Source: Rhizobium herbae
Lineage (GTDB): Bacteria > Pseudomonadota > Alphaproteobacteria > Rhizobiales > Rhizobiaceae
DNA length: 64,000 nt
Assembly (NCBI RefSeq): GCF_019511375.1
Contig: NZ_JAEUAO010000003.1
Location: 558,001-622,000 of the forward strand
Direction of reading: 5' to 3'
Under the pieces are notes generated by a model. It was not told the DNA's origin, searched no databases, and saw nothing but the letters and a program-made list of their open reading frames with translations. Each line of letters starts with the position of its first letter. The stretch's first letter is position 1. Below, piece by piece: positions 53,524 to 62,873 of the stretch. The position numbers and the translations under genes were made by a program.

Positions 53524-54540
53524 ATGCGAATCGCCATGCTGGCGCCGATTGCCTGGCGCACACCCCCCCGCCACTACGGCCCTTGGGAACTGGTCACTCA
53601 CCTCCTGACGGAAGCGCTTGTTGCCCGCGGTATCGATGTGACATTGTTTGCTACGCGCGACAGCCTGACCACGGCCAAGCTCGATGGCATTGTCCCCGCT
53701 CCCTATTGCGATGATCCATCCATCGATGCGAAGGTCTGGGAATACCGACATCTTGCTTACCTGTTCGAACGGGCCGATCGCTTCGACATAATCCACAATC
53801 AGGCGGATTTTCCCGCGCATGCATTTTCCGGCCTGGTGCGAACACCCATGGTGACGACAATCCACGGATTTTCGTCGGAACGCATCTTGCCGATGTACAA
53901 GCCTTATGAGGAGCGTGTGCACTTCGTGGCAATCAGCAACGCCGACCGACATCCGGGACTCCGCTATGCCGCGACAATTCATCATGGGATTCGGGTCGAG
54001 GATTTTCAATTTGATCCGAAAGGCAGTGAAGACCTGCTTTTTTTCGGGCGGATCCATCCGGACAAGGGGACGAAGGAAGCAATCGAGGTTGCCAATGCCT
54101 GCGGCCGCAGACTGCATATCTACGGCATCATACAAGACGGTGATTATTTCGAGCGCAGCGTGAAGCCGAAGATCGACGGGAGATCCGTCATTCTGCATGA
54201 ACCGGTCGGCGTCGAAAAGCGCGTAATCCTCGGCCGCGCACATGCGCTTCTCCACCTGATCAATTTCGAGGAGCCATTCGGACTGTCGGTGGTCGAAGCC
54301 ATGGCCTGCGGAACGCCGGTCATTGCCACCAGGCGCGGTTCGATGCCCGAAATTATCGAGCACGGGCGGACCGGATTTATTGTCGACAGTCTGCAACAAG
54401 CCGTGGCCGCAGTTGAAGCCGTGACAGGTATCGACAGACACAAGCCACGAGAACTCGTCACCCAGCGCTTCGCAGTCGAGCGGATGGCGCGGGATTATGT
54501 GAAGCTTTATGAGCGCATACTTGATAGCGAGCCGAGCTGA
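53524..54540 (+). CDS. GT4-family glycosyltransferase
   Basis: A 338-residue GT-B glycosyltransferase starting MRIAMLAPIAWRTPPRHYGP (donor/acceptor Gly-rich start, here with PW in place of GG). The N-terminal domain has DIIHNQADFPAHAFS. The C-terminal domain has LLFFGRIHPDKGTKEAIEVA and the nucleotide-sugar motif HLINFEEPFGLSVVEAMACG, with the E-x7-E pattern and GTPVIATRRGSMPEIIEHGR. Cytoplasmic. The product glycan or glycolipid is unknown; such GT4 genes often accompany small oligosaccharide or stress-related islands. Confidence 0.85.
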   Translation: MRIAMLAPIAWRTPPRHYGPWELVTHLLTEALVARGIDVTLFATRDSLTTAKLDGIVPAPYCDDPSIDAKVWEYRHLAYLFERADRFDIIHNQADFPAHAFSGLVRTPMVTTIHGFSSERILPMYKPYEERVHFVAISNADRHPGLRYAATIHHGIRVEDFQFDPKGSEDLLFFGRIHPDKGTKEAIEVANACGRRLHIYGIIQDGDYFERSVKPKIDGRSVILHEPVGVEKRVILGRAHALLHLINFEEPFGLSVVEAMACGTPVIATRRGSMPEIIEHGRTGFIVDSLQQAVAAVEAVTGIDRHKPRELVTQRFAVERMARDYVKLYERILDSEPS

Positions 54541-54721
54541 AATTCGGTCGGCTGGTTATAAAATGGCGAAAGCACCGCCGGCGCCGTGCCCATCATCCCA
54601 CTCCCTCAACGGTTCGATTGTGGCCCCAATCACCGGTGGCAGAAATGTCCATTTCGAGCGGACGGCAAGCGGAATGGTCTTTCAGCTCAGATGCGTTCCG
54701 GCAACCCGCATCGTAGAATAC

Positions 54722-56116
54722 TCAGCCGCTCACCACCTGCAGGGGATTTTCCGAGTGGAAGCGCGCATTGCCTTTGCCGCTGGACTTGGCCAAGTAAAGC
54801 GCTCGATCGGCCTTCTGCAGGAGATCGGCGCTTTCCTGTCCATCGGTGGGCGAAACGGCGATGCCAATGCTGACACCGATTTCGATCACGGTGTCTCCTA
54901 ATCGATAGGGGGAGCGCAAAGTATCGATGATCCAGCTCGCCCGCGCCCGCAACTCCGCGTGATTGGTCAGCCCCGGCATGACCACGACGAACTCATCGCC
55001 GCCGAGGCGGGCGGCCGTATCCTGACCGCGAAGGAGCGATCGCAACCGCTCCGCGACCTGGCAGAGAAGCTCATCGCCAGCGGCGTGGCCGTGCCCGTCG
55101 TTGACCGCTTTGAAGCCGTCCAAATCGAGATACATGAGCGCCACGCCCGGCTGGCGGCTCTTGAGATGTCCGACCAAGCGATCCAGGCGATCAAGCAACA
55201 GCACCCGGTTGGGCAGTCCGGTAAGTGCGTCGCGCATGGCGCGAGCCTCGCTGCTACGGATCAATCGTGCGGCCTCGCTCGAATAGCGCAGCACGAAGAT
55301 CGACAGAACAAAGAAGGCGCAAAGGGTGACGACAAGAACCGGTCCGGCCGTTCGCAAGAGTGCATCTCCGGGGCGCACAGGATCCCAGGCGAGATAACGT
55401 GCCGTTGCCCGCATCTCGTCGGAAACGCGAATTCGCGCCCGGGGATCGACACTCGCATCATCGATGTCAACAAGCCGCAGATTGGGCAACAGATAGGTTT
55501 GACCAAGCTCGGCCAAGCGGGCCTCGTTCAAGACATCGACGAAAACGATCAGATATCCAGTCTCCTGCGGTCTTTCTTTGTCATCGAAGGGACGCAAAGG
55601 CGCTACCGCAACCATAGCGAGGGCGTCTCGCGCCGTGACAAGACCGAATGTCGCACTGATGTGATCGCCGGCTCGGTTGCGCGCGACGAGTTCATTGAAG
55701 CCATTGGACAACAGCGACCGGGCGTCGACAGCTCCACCTTTCCCATCGACATGGGAGTAGACAGAGCGATTTTCCGGATCCAGCACGAATGACATCGCCA
55801 AGCCATAACTGGTTGAACCCGCCTGGCCGATGTTGCCATCAACCCAGGGAAAGTCGAAGCGATCGACAATGGCAACCACGGCCTCGTCCCAGTGGCCGTA
55901 ATCTGATGCTCCCTTGGCAAGCGCTTCGCCGTGAACCTTGACCGCAGCGCGCGCCAGTCGCGCCTGCTCACCAATCGCGGTGTTCGTCTGATAGTTCGCA
56001 AGCCATATCAGGCCACCGCCCGAACCGACGAGCAGCAATGCGGTCAGCAGAGCCAGCGGCAGAATGACCTTGAAGAAGAATTGCCGGGTGGTATCGATCT
56101 CTCTGGGCATTGTCAC
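54722..56116 (-). CDS. Membrane diguanylate cyclase with CHASE4-like sensor
   Basis: A 464-residue protein. A helix at residues 14-37 leads to a periplasmic CHASE4-like domain (HGEALAKGASDYGHWDEAVV, YGLAMSFVLDPENRSVYSHV); a second helix lies near 258-278; the cytoplasmic GGDEF domain follows (ALTGLPNRVLLLDRLDRLVG, MYLDLDGFKAVNDGHGHAAG, RLGGDEFVVV). The product-inhibition I-site RGQD precedes GGDEF by five residues, so an active, feedback-controlled c-di-GMP synthase is predicted. No EAL domain. Together with the split MHYT protein it is the second c-di-GMP gene in the window. Confidence 0.88.
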   Translation of the reverse strand: MTMPREIDTTRQFFFKVILPLALLTALLLVGSGGGLIWLANYQTNTAIGEQARLARAAVKVHGEALAKGASDYGHWDEAVVAIVDRFDFPWVDGNIGQAGSTSYGLAMSFVLDPENRSVYSHVDGKGGAVDARSLLSNGFNELVARNRAGDHISATFGLVTARDALAMVAVAPLRPFDDKERPQETGYLIVFVDVLNEARLAELGQTYLLPNLRLVDIDDASVDPRARIRVSDEMRATARYLAWDPVRPGDALLRTAGPVLVVTLCAFFVLSIFVLRYSSEAARLIRSSEARAMRDALTGLPNRVLLLDRLDRLVGHLKSRQPGVALMYLDLDGFKAVNDGHGHAAGDELLCQVAERLRSLLRGQDTAARLGGDEFVVVMPGLTNHAELRARASWIIDTLRSPYRLGDTVIEIGVSIGIAVSPTDGQESADLLQKADRALYLAKSSGKGNARFHSENPLQVVSG

Positions 56117-56658
56117 ACTTAACGAACGGGATTTCCTCAGGCGAGAGGCCGCCGCGATTCATCGATTCCAACCGCTTCAAGCTGGTGTAGCCGGCCACCT
56201 CAGGGTCAAGCTATGCGCGCGTTTAATTTAGAAGTCGTGAAGAAATCCGTGTGGTTTCAGCATTTCCAGTCACTGTGTTTTCAATGGAGCAGATCAGACG
56301 GCGAGTTGCCCGTTTGCGTCGGCGGCAGTGGCCGAGGTCGGCGTCTCCGTTCGGGGCGCTCCAAAACAGTTCTCGCACCTTCGAGGAAACGCCCCCTCAG
56401 CCTATCTCCGAACGATGCGGTAAGGCCCGTGTGTAGCGACCTGCGGGCCCCCTTAAATGGTGATAAGGCACGAAATCGGCGTCTCGCGACGTGGAGCTGA
56501 CCCGCGAGCCAGTGTTCATATTTCCGCAGTTCTCAAAGGTGGATCGGAGATCGGGTGCATCGTTTCTAAATTGAAGGCCTGGTTTCGCAAAGTTTGATTT
56601 GACCGTTTTCGATGGCGAGGCGACAGTTGCAACCCGCAGCAAGGCAGGAGGAAAAACG
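56117..56658. other. Intergenic, nothing recognised
   Basis: About 540 bp. Short open frames on both strands show no motifs. A good ribosome-binding site (AGGAGG) near its right end belongs to the hypothetical gene at 56659. Confidence 0.4.
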
Positions 56659-56964
56659 ATGGACGAGACAGACCGCTGGCGCCACATGGCCAGCGCACCG
56701 AAAGATGGTAGTCGGATCTTAGTCACGATCCGCCCGACCGAACAGGGGCCGGCAGCAGTTGACCTTGCCTATTGGTCGAATGGTGATCAGTTCGGTGGAG
56801 AAGGCTGGCGCGCGTCTGATTCCTCGCCCGGGCACATCATCGAATACGCGGAGCCGGAGTTGAAGTGTTGGATGCCGATGCCCTCGGCCAATCTCAATCG
56901 CCTCTCGATGCCCTCACCTTGGGAAGGCAGCGACGCCCAGCAATTCGACGGATCAGGGATTTAA
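56659..56964 (+). CDS. Small conserved-looking hypothetical protein
   Basis: A 101-residue cytoplasmic protein beginning MDETDRWRHMASAPKDGSRI directly behind GCAGGAGG. The opening W..MASAPKDG(S/T).ILV and the later GWRASDSS and KCWMPMPS resemble a small rhizobial/phage-type domain of unknown function that pairs an APKDG motif with a Trp-rich C-terminus. The first 20 codons of the longer open frame are probably untranslated. No neighbour suggests a role. Confidence 0.6.
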   Translation: MDETDRWRHMASAPKDGSRILVTIRPTEQGPAAVDLAYWSNGDQFGGEGWRASDSSPGHIIEYAEPELKCWMPMPSANLNRLSMPSPWEGSDAQQFDGSGI

Positions 56965-57695
56965 GAAATCGCGCCGAACAACGACTGCTTCGTAAAGAGG
57001 TCCGCCACGACATGGAGTCTTGCTGCCTTTCCGCCCCGTCGGCTTTCTCGAAGCAGAAGCGGACCGATTCTGCCCCCCCGGAGATGTTGCTCGACGAGGA
57101 GGTGGCGACGCGTCTGAGTACGAGTGTCTCGCGCCTGACGATTGTGATGTCCAAACTGTTTGGTAACCCTGCCAATACCGGCTGGTGTGCGACCGCCCGC
57201 TGAGCGTCGCCGTCCGGCAGGTCACCTTGAGATTGTTTACCGACTTGGAGCGGACGACGTGAAGATCTGATCGACCGCCTGCTTTCACCGGCCAACACCC
57301 GGACATCATGTGCACTAAGCCGCGTCAATATGCACAAAACCGCACTGCCCGTCGCCTTCGCAAAACGAACGATAATGGCAAGGCAATCGCTCTCTGGGCT
57401 CGATCAGTGACGGATGACCGGCTCGGTCCTAACACGACGCGGAGTTTCCGTCTGCCCCCGAAGCGGCGCCCGGCACGTTAAAAAATTCGGCGGCCCACGT
57501 TTACCCACTCTCACAAGCATTTCGGCCATGGCGGCCCACAGGCGCGCCTTTGCCGACGTGACGTGCATCAACTCGCTCTTCGCCCTATTTCGTGCTGTAC
57601 GGCGCTTAATCTTGCATATAAAACTCGTTTTCAAAGGTACATTATTGCGCATCGTATATCTGTACAAACGCTCTTCAGAACAAGGAGGAAGCCAC
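56965..57695. other. Intergenic with possible recombination-site DNA
   Basis: About 730 bp with only short, unconvincing open frames. The last 100 bp before the resolvase gene (57590-57690) are AT-rich, where a resolvase res site would be expected, but I cannot identify defined half-sites by eye. Confidence 0.35.
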
Positions 57696-58628
57696 ATGCC
57701 CCCAACCATGAACACGCCTCCGCCTTCCCTGCACTCGAGGCTGATCGGATATGCCCGGCTCTCCACGGAGGAGCAGTCCATCGATACGCAGATCGACGAA
57801 CTGAGAGCTGCCGGTTGTCACCGCATCCATCAGGAGCAGGAACCCGGCAGCACGGGGAGCAGACCTGTCCTTGCGAGGCTGCTGCGGGACCTTGATCCTG
57901 GCGATGTACTTGTCGTCGTGCGGCTCGATCGACTGGCGCAGTCGGTAAGACACTTGCTTGAAGTCATCGAAGACCTGGACAAGCGTAGTGTGCATTTCCG
58001 CTCCCTCCACGATCCGATCGACACCTCGACGCCACACGGCAAGCTGTCCGTGCAAGTCCTCGAAGCAGTGGCTCGGTTGGAACGCTCGCTCCTTGCGGAA
58101 CGGACAAAGGCCGGCATGAAAGCGGCCAAGGCTCGCGGGCGACTCGCCGGCAATCCCGGGCTGCGGCAACACAGACCGGACGCAATCCGCGCCGTCTCGG
58201 ACGCACGCGACCGCGCCTACCTCAATGAATTGACGTCATCGGCGCAAGCATGGCTGCCGACGGTCCGGCATCTGCGGCCACAGCACAGCTGGGAGGATGT
58301 CGTGCGTATTCTCAATCGCAAGGGGCTCGACTGGACAGTCGAACGCTTACGACGCGCGGTGCATCGCATGGTGCGTGAACGCTTGGCGGAACCGGAGTTG
58401 ATCCAGCGTTCCCCGCGCCGGCCACCCGAGGATCGTCTGATGAAGGTCGTCGCCGGGATCGCCATTTCCGAGCCCCATCTCTCTTTGCGTGGCATTGCCG
58501 CCCAGTTGGAGCAGATGCAGGAGCGCCCCCCGCGTGGTGGCCGCAAATGGCAGCCTTCTTCCGTCAGGGCGCTGTTGGACGACGCACGGCGTTTGGGACT
58601 GGTTCGCTCCCGCGTGGCTGGGTCATGA
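57696..58628 (+). CDS. Serine recombinase/resolvase (long TnpR type)
   Basis: A 310-residue site-specific recombinase. I start at 57696 (MPPTMNTPPPSLHSRLIGYA) behind AAGGAGG. Catalytic domain: IGYARLSTEEQSIDTQIDEL with the nucleophile Ser near residue 23, VVVRLDRLAQSVRHLLEVIE with the active-site Arg residues, then LSVQVLEAVARLERSLLAER on the E-helix. The C-terminal 150 residues are longer than in a minimal TnpR (about 185) and hold helix-turn-helix segments (ILNRKGLDWTVERLRRAV, HLSLRGIAAQLEQM). Possibly a multimer-resolution system for the plasmid or a transposon remnant, since no Tn3 transposase is visible. Confidence 0.82.
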   Translation: MPPTMNTPPPSLHSRLIGYARLSTEEQSIDTQIDELRAAGCHRIHQEQEPGSTGSRPVLARLLRDLDPGDVLVVVRLDRLAQSVRHLLEVIEDLDKRSVHFRSLHDPIDTSTPHGKLSVQVLEAVARLERSLLAERTKAGMKAAKARGRLAGNPGLRQHRPDAIRAVSDARDRAYLNELTSSAQAWLPTVRHLRPQHSWEDVVRILNRKGLDWTVERLRRAVHRMVRERLAEPELIQRSPRRPPEDRLMKVVAGIAISEPHLSLRGIAAQLEQMQERPPRGGRKWQPSSVRALLDDARRLGLVRSRVAGS

Positions 58629-58882
58629 CCAGAAGACATGGAATCCGATGATTCTTGCTGAGTTGTTGCAAGATGCTTATGTTCCTGAACGCCTCCCCGA
58701 CCAGATGAAAGTGCCTATACGCATCAAGACAACATCCGCCGGTTTGCCATCAGCCTCGGCCATGCGAGGAAATGAAGGTCGTCGGCGTCGGTGACACCGG
58801 TGACTGCGTTTTCCGCACCCGTGCCTGATCCATCCCTTCCCTTCAACGGCAACGACGCTGTTGTACATAATGCCGATACCGT

Positions 58883-59875
58883 GTGAATGATCGCCGAGAT
58901 GAAAATATGAAAACCCACCGAGGCAACATGCCCGCAACGCCCTCCATCTCTGGAATGCCTGCCTCGCAGCCTGGGCAAGCGGCTGGCCTGTCAAGCGTCA
59001 GCATTGACCCCGCGGGAGCGGGAGACTCTGCCCGAATGTCGGCGTCGCACAATACGCGGCGCGCTTATGCCGGCGACTGGAAGCATTTTACCGCATGGTG
59101 TCGACGCCATGGCGAAGCCGCCCTCCCCCCAGAGGCGCAGATCGTCAGCCGGTATCTAGCCGCCTGCGCAGCCGGTTCGGTGACGGGCGATAAAAGGCCA
59201 AACTCCGCCGCGACGATCGAGCGGCGCCTCTCTTCGCTCAGTTGGAATTATGTTCAGCGGGGCGAGCGCCTGGATCGCAAGGATCACCACATCACCGCCG
59301 TCATGGCCGAAATCCGCAACTCTCTTTCAAAGCCACCGATCCAAAAGATACGAGTGAATCATGATGACATTATCGCCATGCTCGCGACCCTCGATCGGGG
59401 AAGCTTAAGGGGCATTCGGGATCGCGCCATACTGCTGATCGGCTTTGCCGGCCGTCTGCGCCGCTCCGAAATCGTTGGCCTTGACGTTGAGAAAGATCAG
59501 TCGGACGACGGTGGCGGCTGGGTAGAGATTGGTGACGAAAGACTGCTTGTGACATTACGCGGGAGAACCCGCTTGCGCACCGTCGAGATTAGCCGTGACT
59601 CACCGGACGCCACCTGCCCCGTCGCAGCTCTGGAGATGTGGCTTAAGTTCGCCAGGATCACCCACGGTCCGCTTTTCCGCCGCGTGACCGGACGTGGGAA
59701 ATTGGTCGGGTCGCAACGATTGAACGGTCAGGAGGTGGCTCGCCTCGTCAAGCGTACAGCTTTGGCTGCCGGTATCGGCGAGCTCGCCGAGCACGACAGA
59801 GTTGCGCAATTCTCCGGGCGTTCCTTGCGCCCCAACGTCCCTTCTCCGAAAGGGACCGATGGGGGCGGGGCGTAG
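58883..59875 (+). CDS. Tyrosine recombinase/integrase, C-terminus broken
   Basis: A 330-residue product. SAM-like core-binding domain: HNTRRAYAGDWKHFTAWCRR near residues 56-75. Catalytic domain start: IRDRAILLIGFAGRLRRSEI with the first catalytic Arg, and ISRDSPDATCPVAALEMWLK. The HxxR motif appears as FSGRSLRPN, where H is replaced by R, and the protein ends about 15 residues later, without the second His and the nucleophile Tyr. It is therefore very likely inactive. The start is uncertain (58883, 58907 or 58928). Confidence 0.7.
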   Translation: MNDRRDENMKTHRGNMPATPSISGMPASQPGQAAGLSSVSIDPAGAGDSARMSASHNTRRAYAGDWKHFTAWCRRHGEAALPPEAQIVSRYLAACAAGSVTGDKRPNSAATIERRLSSLSWNYVQRGERLDRKDHHITAVMAEIRNSLSKPPIQKIRVNHDDIIAMLATLDRGSLRGIRDRAILLIGFAGRLRRSEIVGLDVEKDQSDDGGGWVEIGDERLLVTLRGRTRLRTVEISRDSPDATCPVAALEMWLKFARITHGPLFRRVTGRGKLVGSQRLNGQEVARLVKRTALAAGIGELAEHDRVAQFSGRSLRPNVPSPKGTDGGGA

Positions 59876-60324
59876 AGACCCTAGCGTTCACATGAGCGGC
59901 AAAAAAGCGAACGCCGGGGATCAACCCCGCCGACGCTGTGGCGGACGTAGCCCCGATCTCCGATTGAAGCCGCGCACCTTTCAGCATTCACAAGCCGCGA
60001 CGCCAGGAACCAATCCTTGCCGCAAATGGCCCGGCACGGCAAGGAAGGTCGGTGAACTACCCGACAGAATTGCGGCCCCATTTCGTGAGTAAGTGCTTTA
60101 TCCGGCGAGCACTCGAAGCCGCCCGCATAGACGCATGCGCAAGGGGCATTGCGACAACGATCGACTGAAAGTCGCCGAAAGCGGTCTGGGCGCGACCACG
60201 CGCTCGTCAAGCCAGGCCGGCGAACGGGCAGGGAGCCGAGCGGAACCCGGGGCAAAAACGCCAAGCACGATCGGGCTGACTCCACGCCGGCGCGCGAATC
60301 GAATAGGACTGCCGGAGAAGCTCA

Positions 60325-60340
60325 GTTGTACATGTACAAC
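60325..60340. promoter_or_regulatory. Perfect 16-bp palindrome, candidate partition or RepA/RepB site
   Basis: GTTGTACATGTACAAC is fully self-complementary and keeps the GTT...AAC ends of the 16-bp parS palindromes described for rhizobial repABC plasmids, but with a different centre. It lies 152 bp upstream of repA. Identity as parS or as operator is inference. Confidence 0.55.
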
Positions 60341-60372
60341 GCTGGTGCGAGAGCATTTTTCTCAAAAAGGCG

Positions 60373-60389
60373 ATTAACCAGCTGTTAAT
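60373..60389. promoter_or_regulatory. Inverted repeat upstream of repA
   Basis: ATTAAC-CAGCT-GTTAAT, six-base arms, about 100 bp before repA and next to an AT-rich stretch that may hold the promoter. Confidence 0.4.
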
Positions 60390-60491
60390 GAAAAACTCTT
60401 TGCCACGCTGCCTAGAATCGGGTCTATTGCCATCAGCGCTTTTTGAGCGCTTCGCCCGTAATAAGCGCAGATTTCACCCACCGAGGCAACG

Positions 60492-61691
60492 ATGTTGAAC
60501 ACGGCAAGCAACCAGAGGAGCAGCAACCTGCGCTCCCTCATTTCGTCTGACGCGGATGAGTTGACGCGCCAGCTCCAGGCCCATCAGCAGCGCACATTCC
60601 CTCCGACCGCCCTCAAGACCATCCGTCAGTTCACACCAGCAGAGGCTGCAGACTTCATCGGCATTCATCAGGGCTATCTCCGTCAGATCGTGGCCGACGG
60701 ACACGGTCCGGAGCCTTTGGCGAATGGTCGGCGGATGTATTCCGTTCAGGATATCGAGAATTTGCGTCGGACCCTTGATGAGGGCGGGAAGGGGCCTCGC
60801 AAATATATTCGTCACCGCCGCGATGGCGAAAAACTACAAGTCGTCTCTGTGATGAACTTCAAGGGCGGATCCGGTAAGACGACCACGTCCGCCCATCTTG
60901 CGCAGTTTCTCGCCCTCAGAGGCTACCGCGTTCTGGCCGTGGATCTCGATCCCCAGGCGTCCCTTTCGGCGCTCTTCGGTCATCAGCCCGAACTGGATGT
61001 CGGGGAAAATGAGACCATCTACGGCGCGATCCGCTATGATGAAGCGAGACGGGATATTACCGAGATTGTGAGGGCAACCTACACGCCGAACCTGCACATC
61101 ATACCCGGCAATCTCGAACTCATGGAGTTTGAACACGAGACTCCTAAGGCACTTGCGGCGCGCCAAAGCACAGATTCTATGTTCTTCGCACGGATCGGCG
61201 AGTGCCTGGCCGAAATCGAGAGCGCTTATGATATCGTCGTCGTCGACTGCCCGCCGCAACTTGGCTTCCTGACTTTGTCCGCCCTTTGCGCGGCAACGGC
61301 AGTTCTCATAACCGTCCATCCGCAAATGCTGGATGTGATGTCCATGAGTCAGTTTCTTCATATGACCGGTGATTTGCTGCGTGTGGTGGAAAACGCCGGC
61401 GGAACGATGGATTACGATTGGATGCGCTATCTCGTGACCCGATTCGAGCCGAACGACGGGCCGCAGTCGCAGATGTCTGGCTTCATGAAGTCTATCTTCG
61501 GCAATCGGCTTCTGGAGAACGCGATGGTCAAATCCACCGCTATTTCCGACGCCGGCTTGACCAAGCAGACGCTGTACGAAGTCGATCGCAGCCAGTTCAC
61601 GCGCGGCACCTATGACCGCGCCCTGGATTCTCTTACTGCGGTGAACTCTGAGATCGAAGATCTCATCAAGCAGACCTGGGGGAGGAAGTAA
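60492..61691 (+). CDS. repA: Plasmid partitioning protein RepA (ParA type)
   Basis: A 399-residue ParA-like ATPase that segregates the plasmid and, with RepB, represses repABC. The N-terminal DNA-binding part has AEAADFIGIHQGYLRQIVAD (HTH). The deviant Walker A is KGGSGKTT at 124-131 (VVSVMNFKGGSGKTTTSAHL), with Walker B-type VLAVDLDPQASLSALFGHQP and DIVVVDCPPQLGFLTLSALC. Length and motifs match rhizobial RepA. repB starts 3 bp after the stop. Confidence 0.95.
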   Translation: MLNTASNQRSSNLRSLISSDADELTRQLQAHQQRTFPPTALKTIRQFTPAEAADFIGIHQGYLRQIVADGHGPEPLANGRRMYSVQDIENLRRTLDEGGKGPRKYIRHRRDGEKLQVVSVMNFKGGSGKTTTSAHLAQFLALRGYRVLAVDLDPQASLSALFGHQPELDVGENETIYGAIRYDEARRDITEIVRATYTPNLHIIPGNLELMEFEHETPKALAARQSTDSMFFARIGECLAEIESAYDIVVVDCPPQLGFLTLSALCAATAVLITVHPQMLDVMSMSQFLHMTGDLLRVVENAGGTMDYDWMRYLVTRFEPNDGPQSQMSGFMKSIFGNRLLENAMVKSTAISDAGLTKQTLYEVDRSQFTRGTYDRALDSLTAVNSEIEDLIKQTWGRK

Positions 61692-61694
61692 CCC

Positions 61695-62720
61695 ATGGCT
61701 CGCAAGAACGTTTTCGGTCTGGTCGAGACTGATCCTGCAACACCGGTGGAGATCGACCATCCGCTCGTCAACACGAGGCCGCTTGCGGGGTTTGAGAAAC
61801 CGCTTCGCCGTGCAACCCCCGTCGGCGCAATTTCGCAGTCGTTGGGTGGAATCAATGAAAAGGCGCAACGCGTCGATGATCTGGAGAAGCAGCTCGCCAA
61901 AGGTCAGGCTATTGTAGAGCTCGATCCCTTACTGATCGACAGTTCCTTCGTCGCAGACCGCTTGAGCGTCAATGCGGAGGACCAGGAAACGCTTGTTGCG
62001 CAGATAAGAGAGCATGGACAGCAGGTGCCTATTCTTGTTCGTCCGCATCCCGAAATGCCGGGGCGCTTCCAGGTGGCGTACGGGCACAGGCGACTGGCAG
62101 CGATCAAGCAGATAGGCGGAGCCGTCAAGGCCGTTGTGCGAGATCTCAGCGACGAACAACTCGTTGTTAGCCAGGGGCAGGAAAACAATGCTCGCACCGA
62201 CCTGACGTTCATTGAACGATCTTTCTTCGCGTTCCGGCTCGAAGCGCGTCAGTTCAGCCGCGACATAATCATGTCGGCGCTCGGCGTCGATAAAGCAGCA
62301 CTGTCGCGCATGATTGCCCTGGTCAGCCGTCTTCCGGACCAGCTGATCGAAGCAATCGGTGCTGCACCGGGATTTGGGCGCACCAGATGGGCCGAAATTG
62401 CCGATCTTCTGGAGGAGACCGGGAAAAGAGCCAAAGCCATCAAACTCGTCCAGACGCCAGACTTTCAAACCATGACGTCGGACGAGCGCTTCCAGGCCGT
62501 CTACGACCACCTTCGCAAGGTCAAGGACAAGGCCAGAACGGCGGTCTGGAAAACCGCGAGGGGCGGGAAGGTCGTCAGGATTTCGGAAACTGACGCTAAG
62601 TTAAATCTCGCCTTCGACAAGGCGATCGAACCCGAGTTCGGTTCCTTTGTCGAAGCGAGGCTGAGCGCGCTTTATGACGAGTTTATGCAGTCAAAGTATA
62701 TGGCTGGAAAAGGAGACTGA
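61695..62720 (+). CDS. repB: Plasmid partitioning protein RepB (ParB type)
   Basis: A 341-residue ParB-like centromere-binding protein. The ParB/Srx domain near residues 75-165 has VAQIREHGQQVPILVRPHPE and FQVAYGHRRLAAIKQIG, the GHRR nucleotide-binding box. The helix-turn-helix is ARQFSRDIIMSALGVDKAAL; the C-terminal part mediates dimerisation. Translationally linked to repA. Would act on parS-type palindromes. Confidence 0.95.
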   Translation: MARKNVFGLVETDPATPVEIDHPLVNTRPLAGFEKPLRRATPVGAISQSLGGINEKAQRVDDLEKQLAKGQAIVELDPLLIDSSFVADRLSVNAEDQETLVAQIREHGQQVPILVRPHPEMPGRFQVAYGHRRLAAIKQIGGAVKAVVRDLSDEQLVVSQGQENNARTDLTFIERSFFAFRLEARQFSRDIIMSALGVDKAALSRMIALVSRLPDQLIEAIGAAPGFGRTRWAEIADLLEETGKRAKAIKLVQTPDFQTMTSDERFQAVYDHLRKVKDKARTAVWKTARGGKVVRISETDAKLNLAFDKAIEPEFGSFVEARLSALYDEFMQSKYMAGKGD

Positions 62721-62730
62721 ACCGCAAAAG

Positions 62731-62814
62731 AAAAAGGCCCCCAAACGTTGCCGTCGTGGAAGCCTCTCTCATAGTTCGCACCTAGAGAATCGCATTTCCC
62801 CGAATCCCAGTCAA
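62731..62814 (-). ncRNA. Counter-transcribed antisense RNA of repABC (ctRNA/incA)
   Basis: In the repB-repC gap the minus strand has a good promoter: TTGACT (complement of 62809-62814), 17-bp spacer, GATTCT (complement of 62786-62791). The transcript would start near 62779 and end in a terminator hairpin where GGCTTCC pairs with GGGGGCC (62736-62764) before a run of T (62731-62735). An antisense RNA at this position limits RepC synthesis and sets incompatibility in repABC plasmids. Promoter and terminator are seen; the function is from family knowledge. Confidence 0.75.
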
Positions 62815-62873
62815 GAGTCTTTGGCACCGTTTTGGTGAGTGGATTTCTTTTGCCTCACGAAAGGTGAAGGAAA

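Larger units (their letters stand above)
59876..60491. other. repABC upstream region
   Basis: About 615 bp between the broken integrase and repA. No supported gene. It carries at least two palindromes (60325-60340 and 60373-60389) and should contain the repABC promoter. The bases ahead of repA (CCACCGAGGCAACG) give only a weak ribosome-binding site. Confidence 0.5.

Noticed and set aside
57590-57695. Possible resolvase res site
   Set aside because: The region is AT-rich and correctly placed, but I could not pick out the repeated half-sites needed to support a call.
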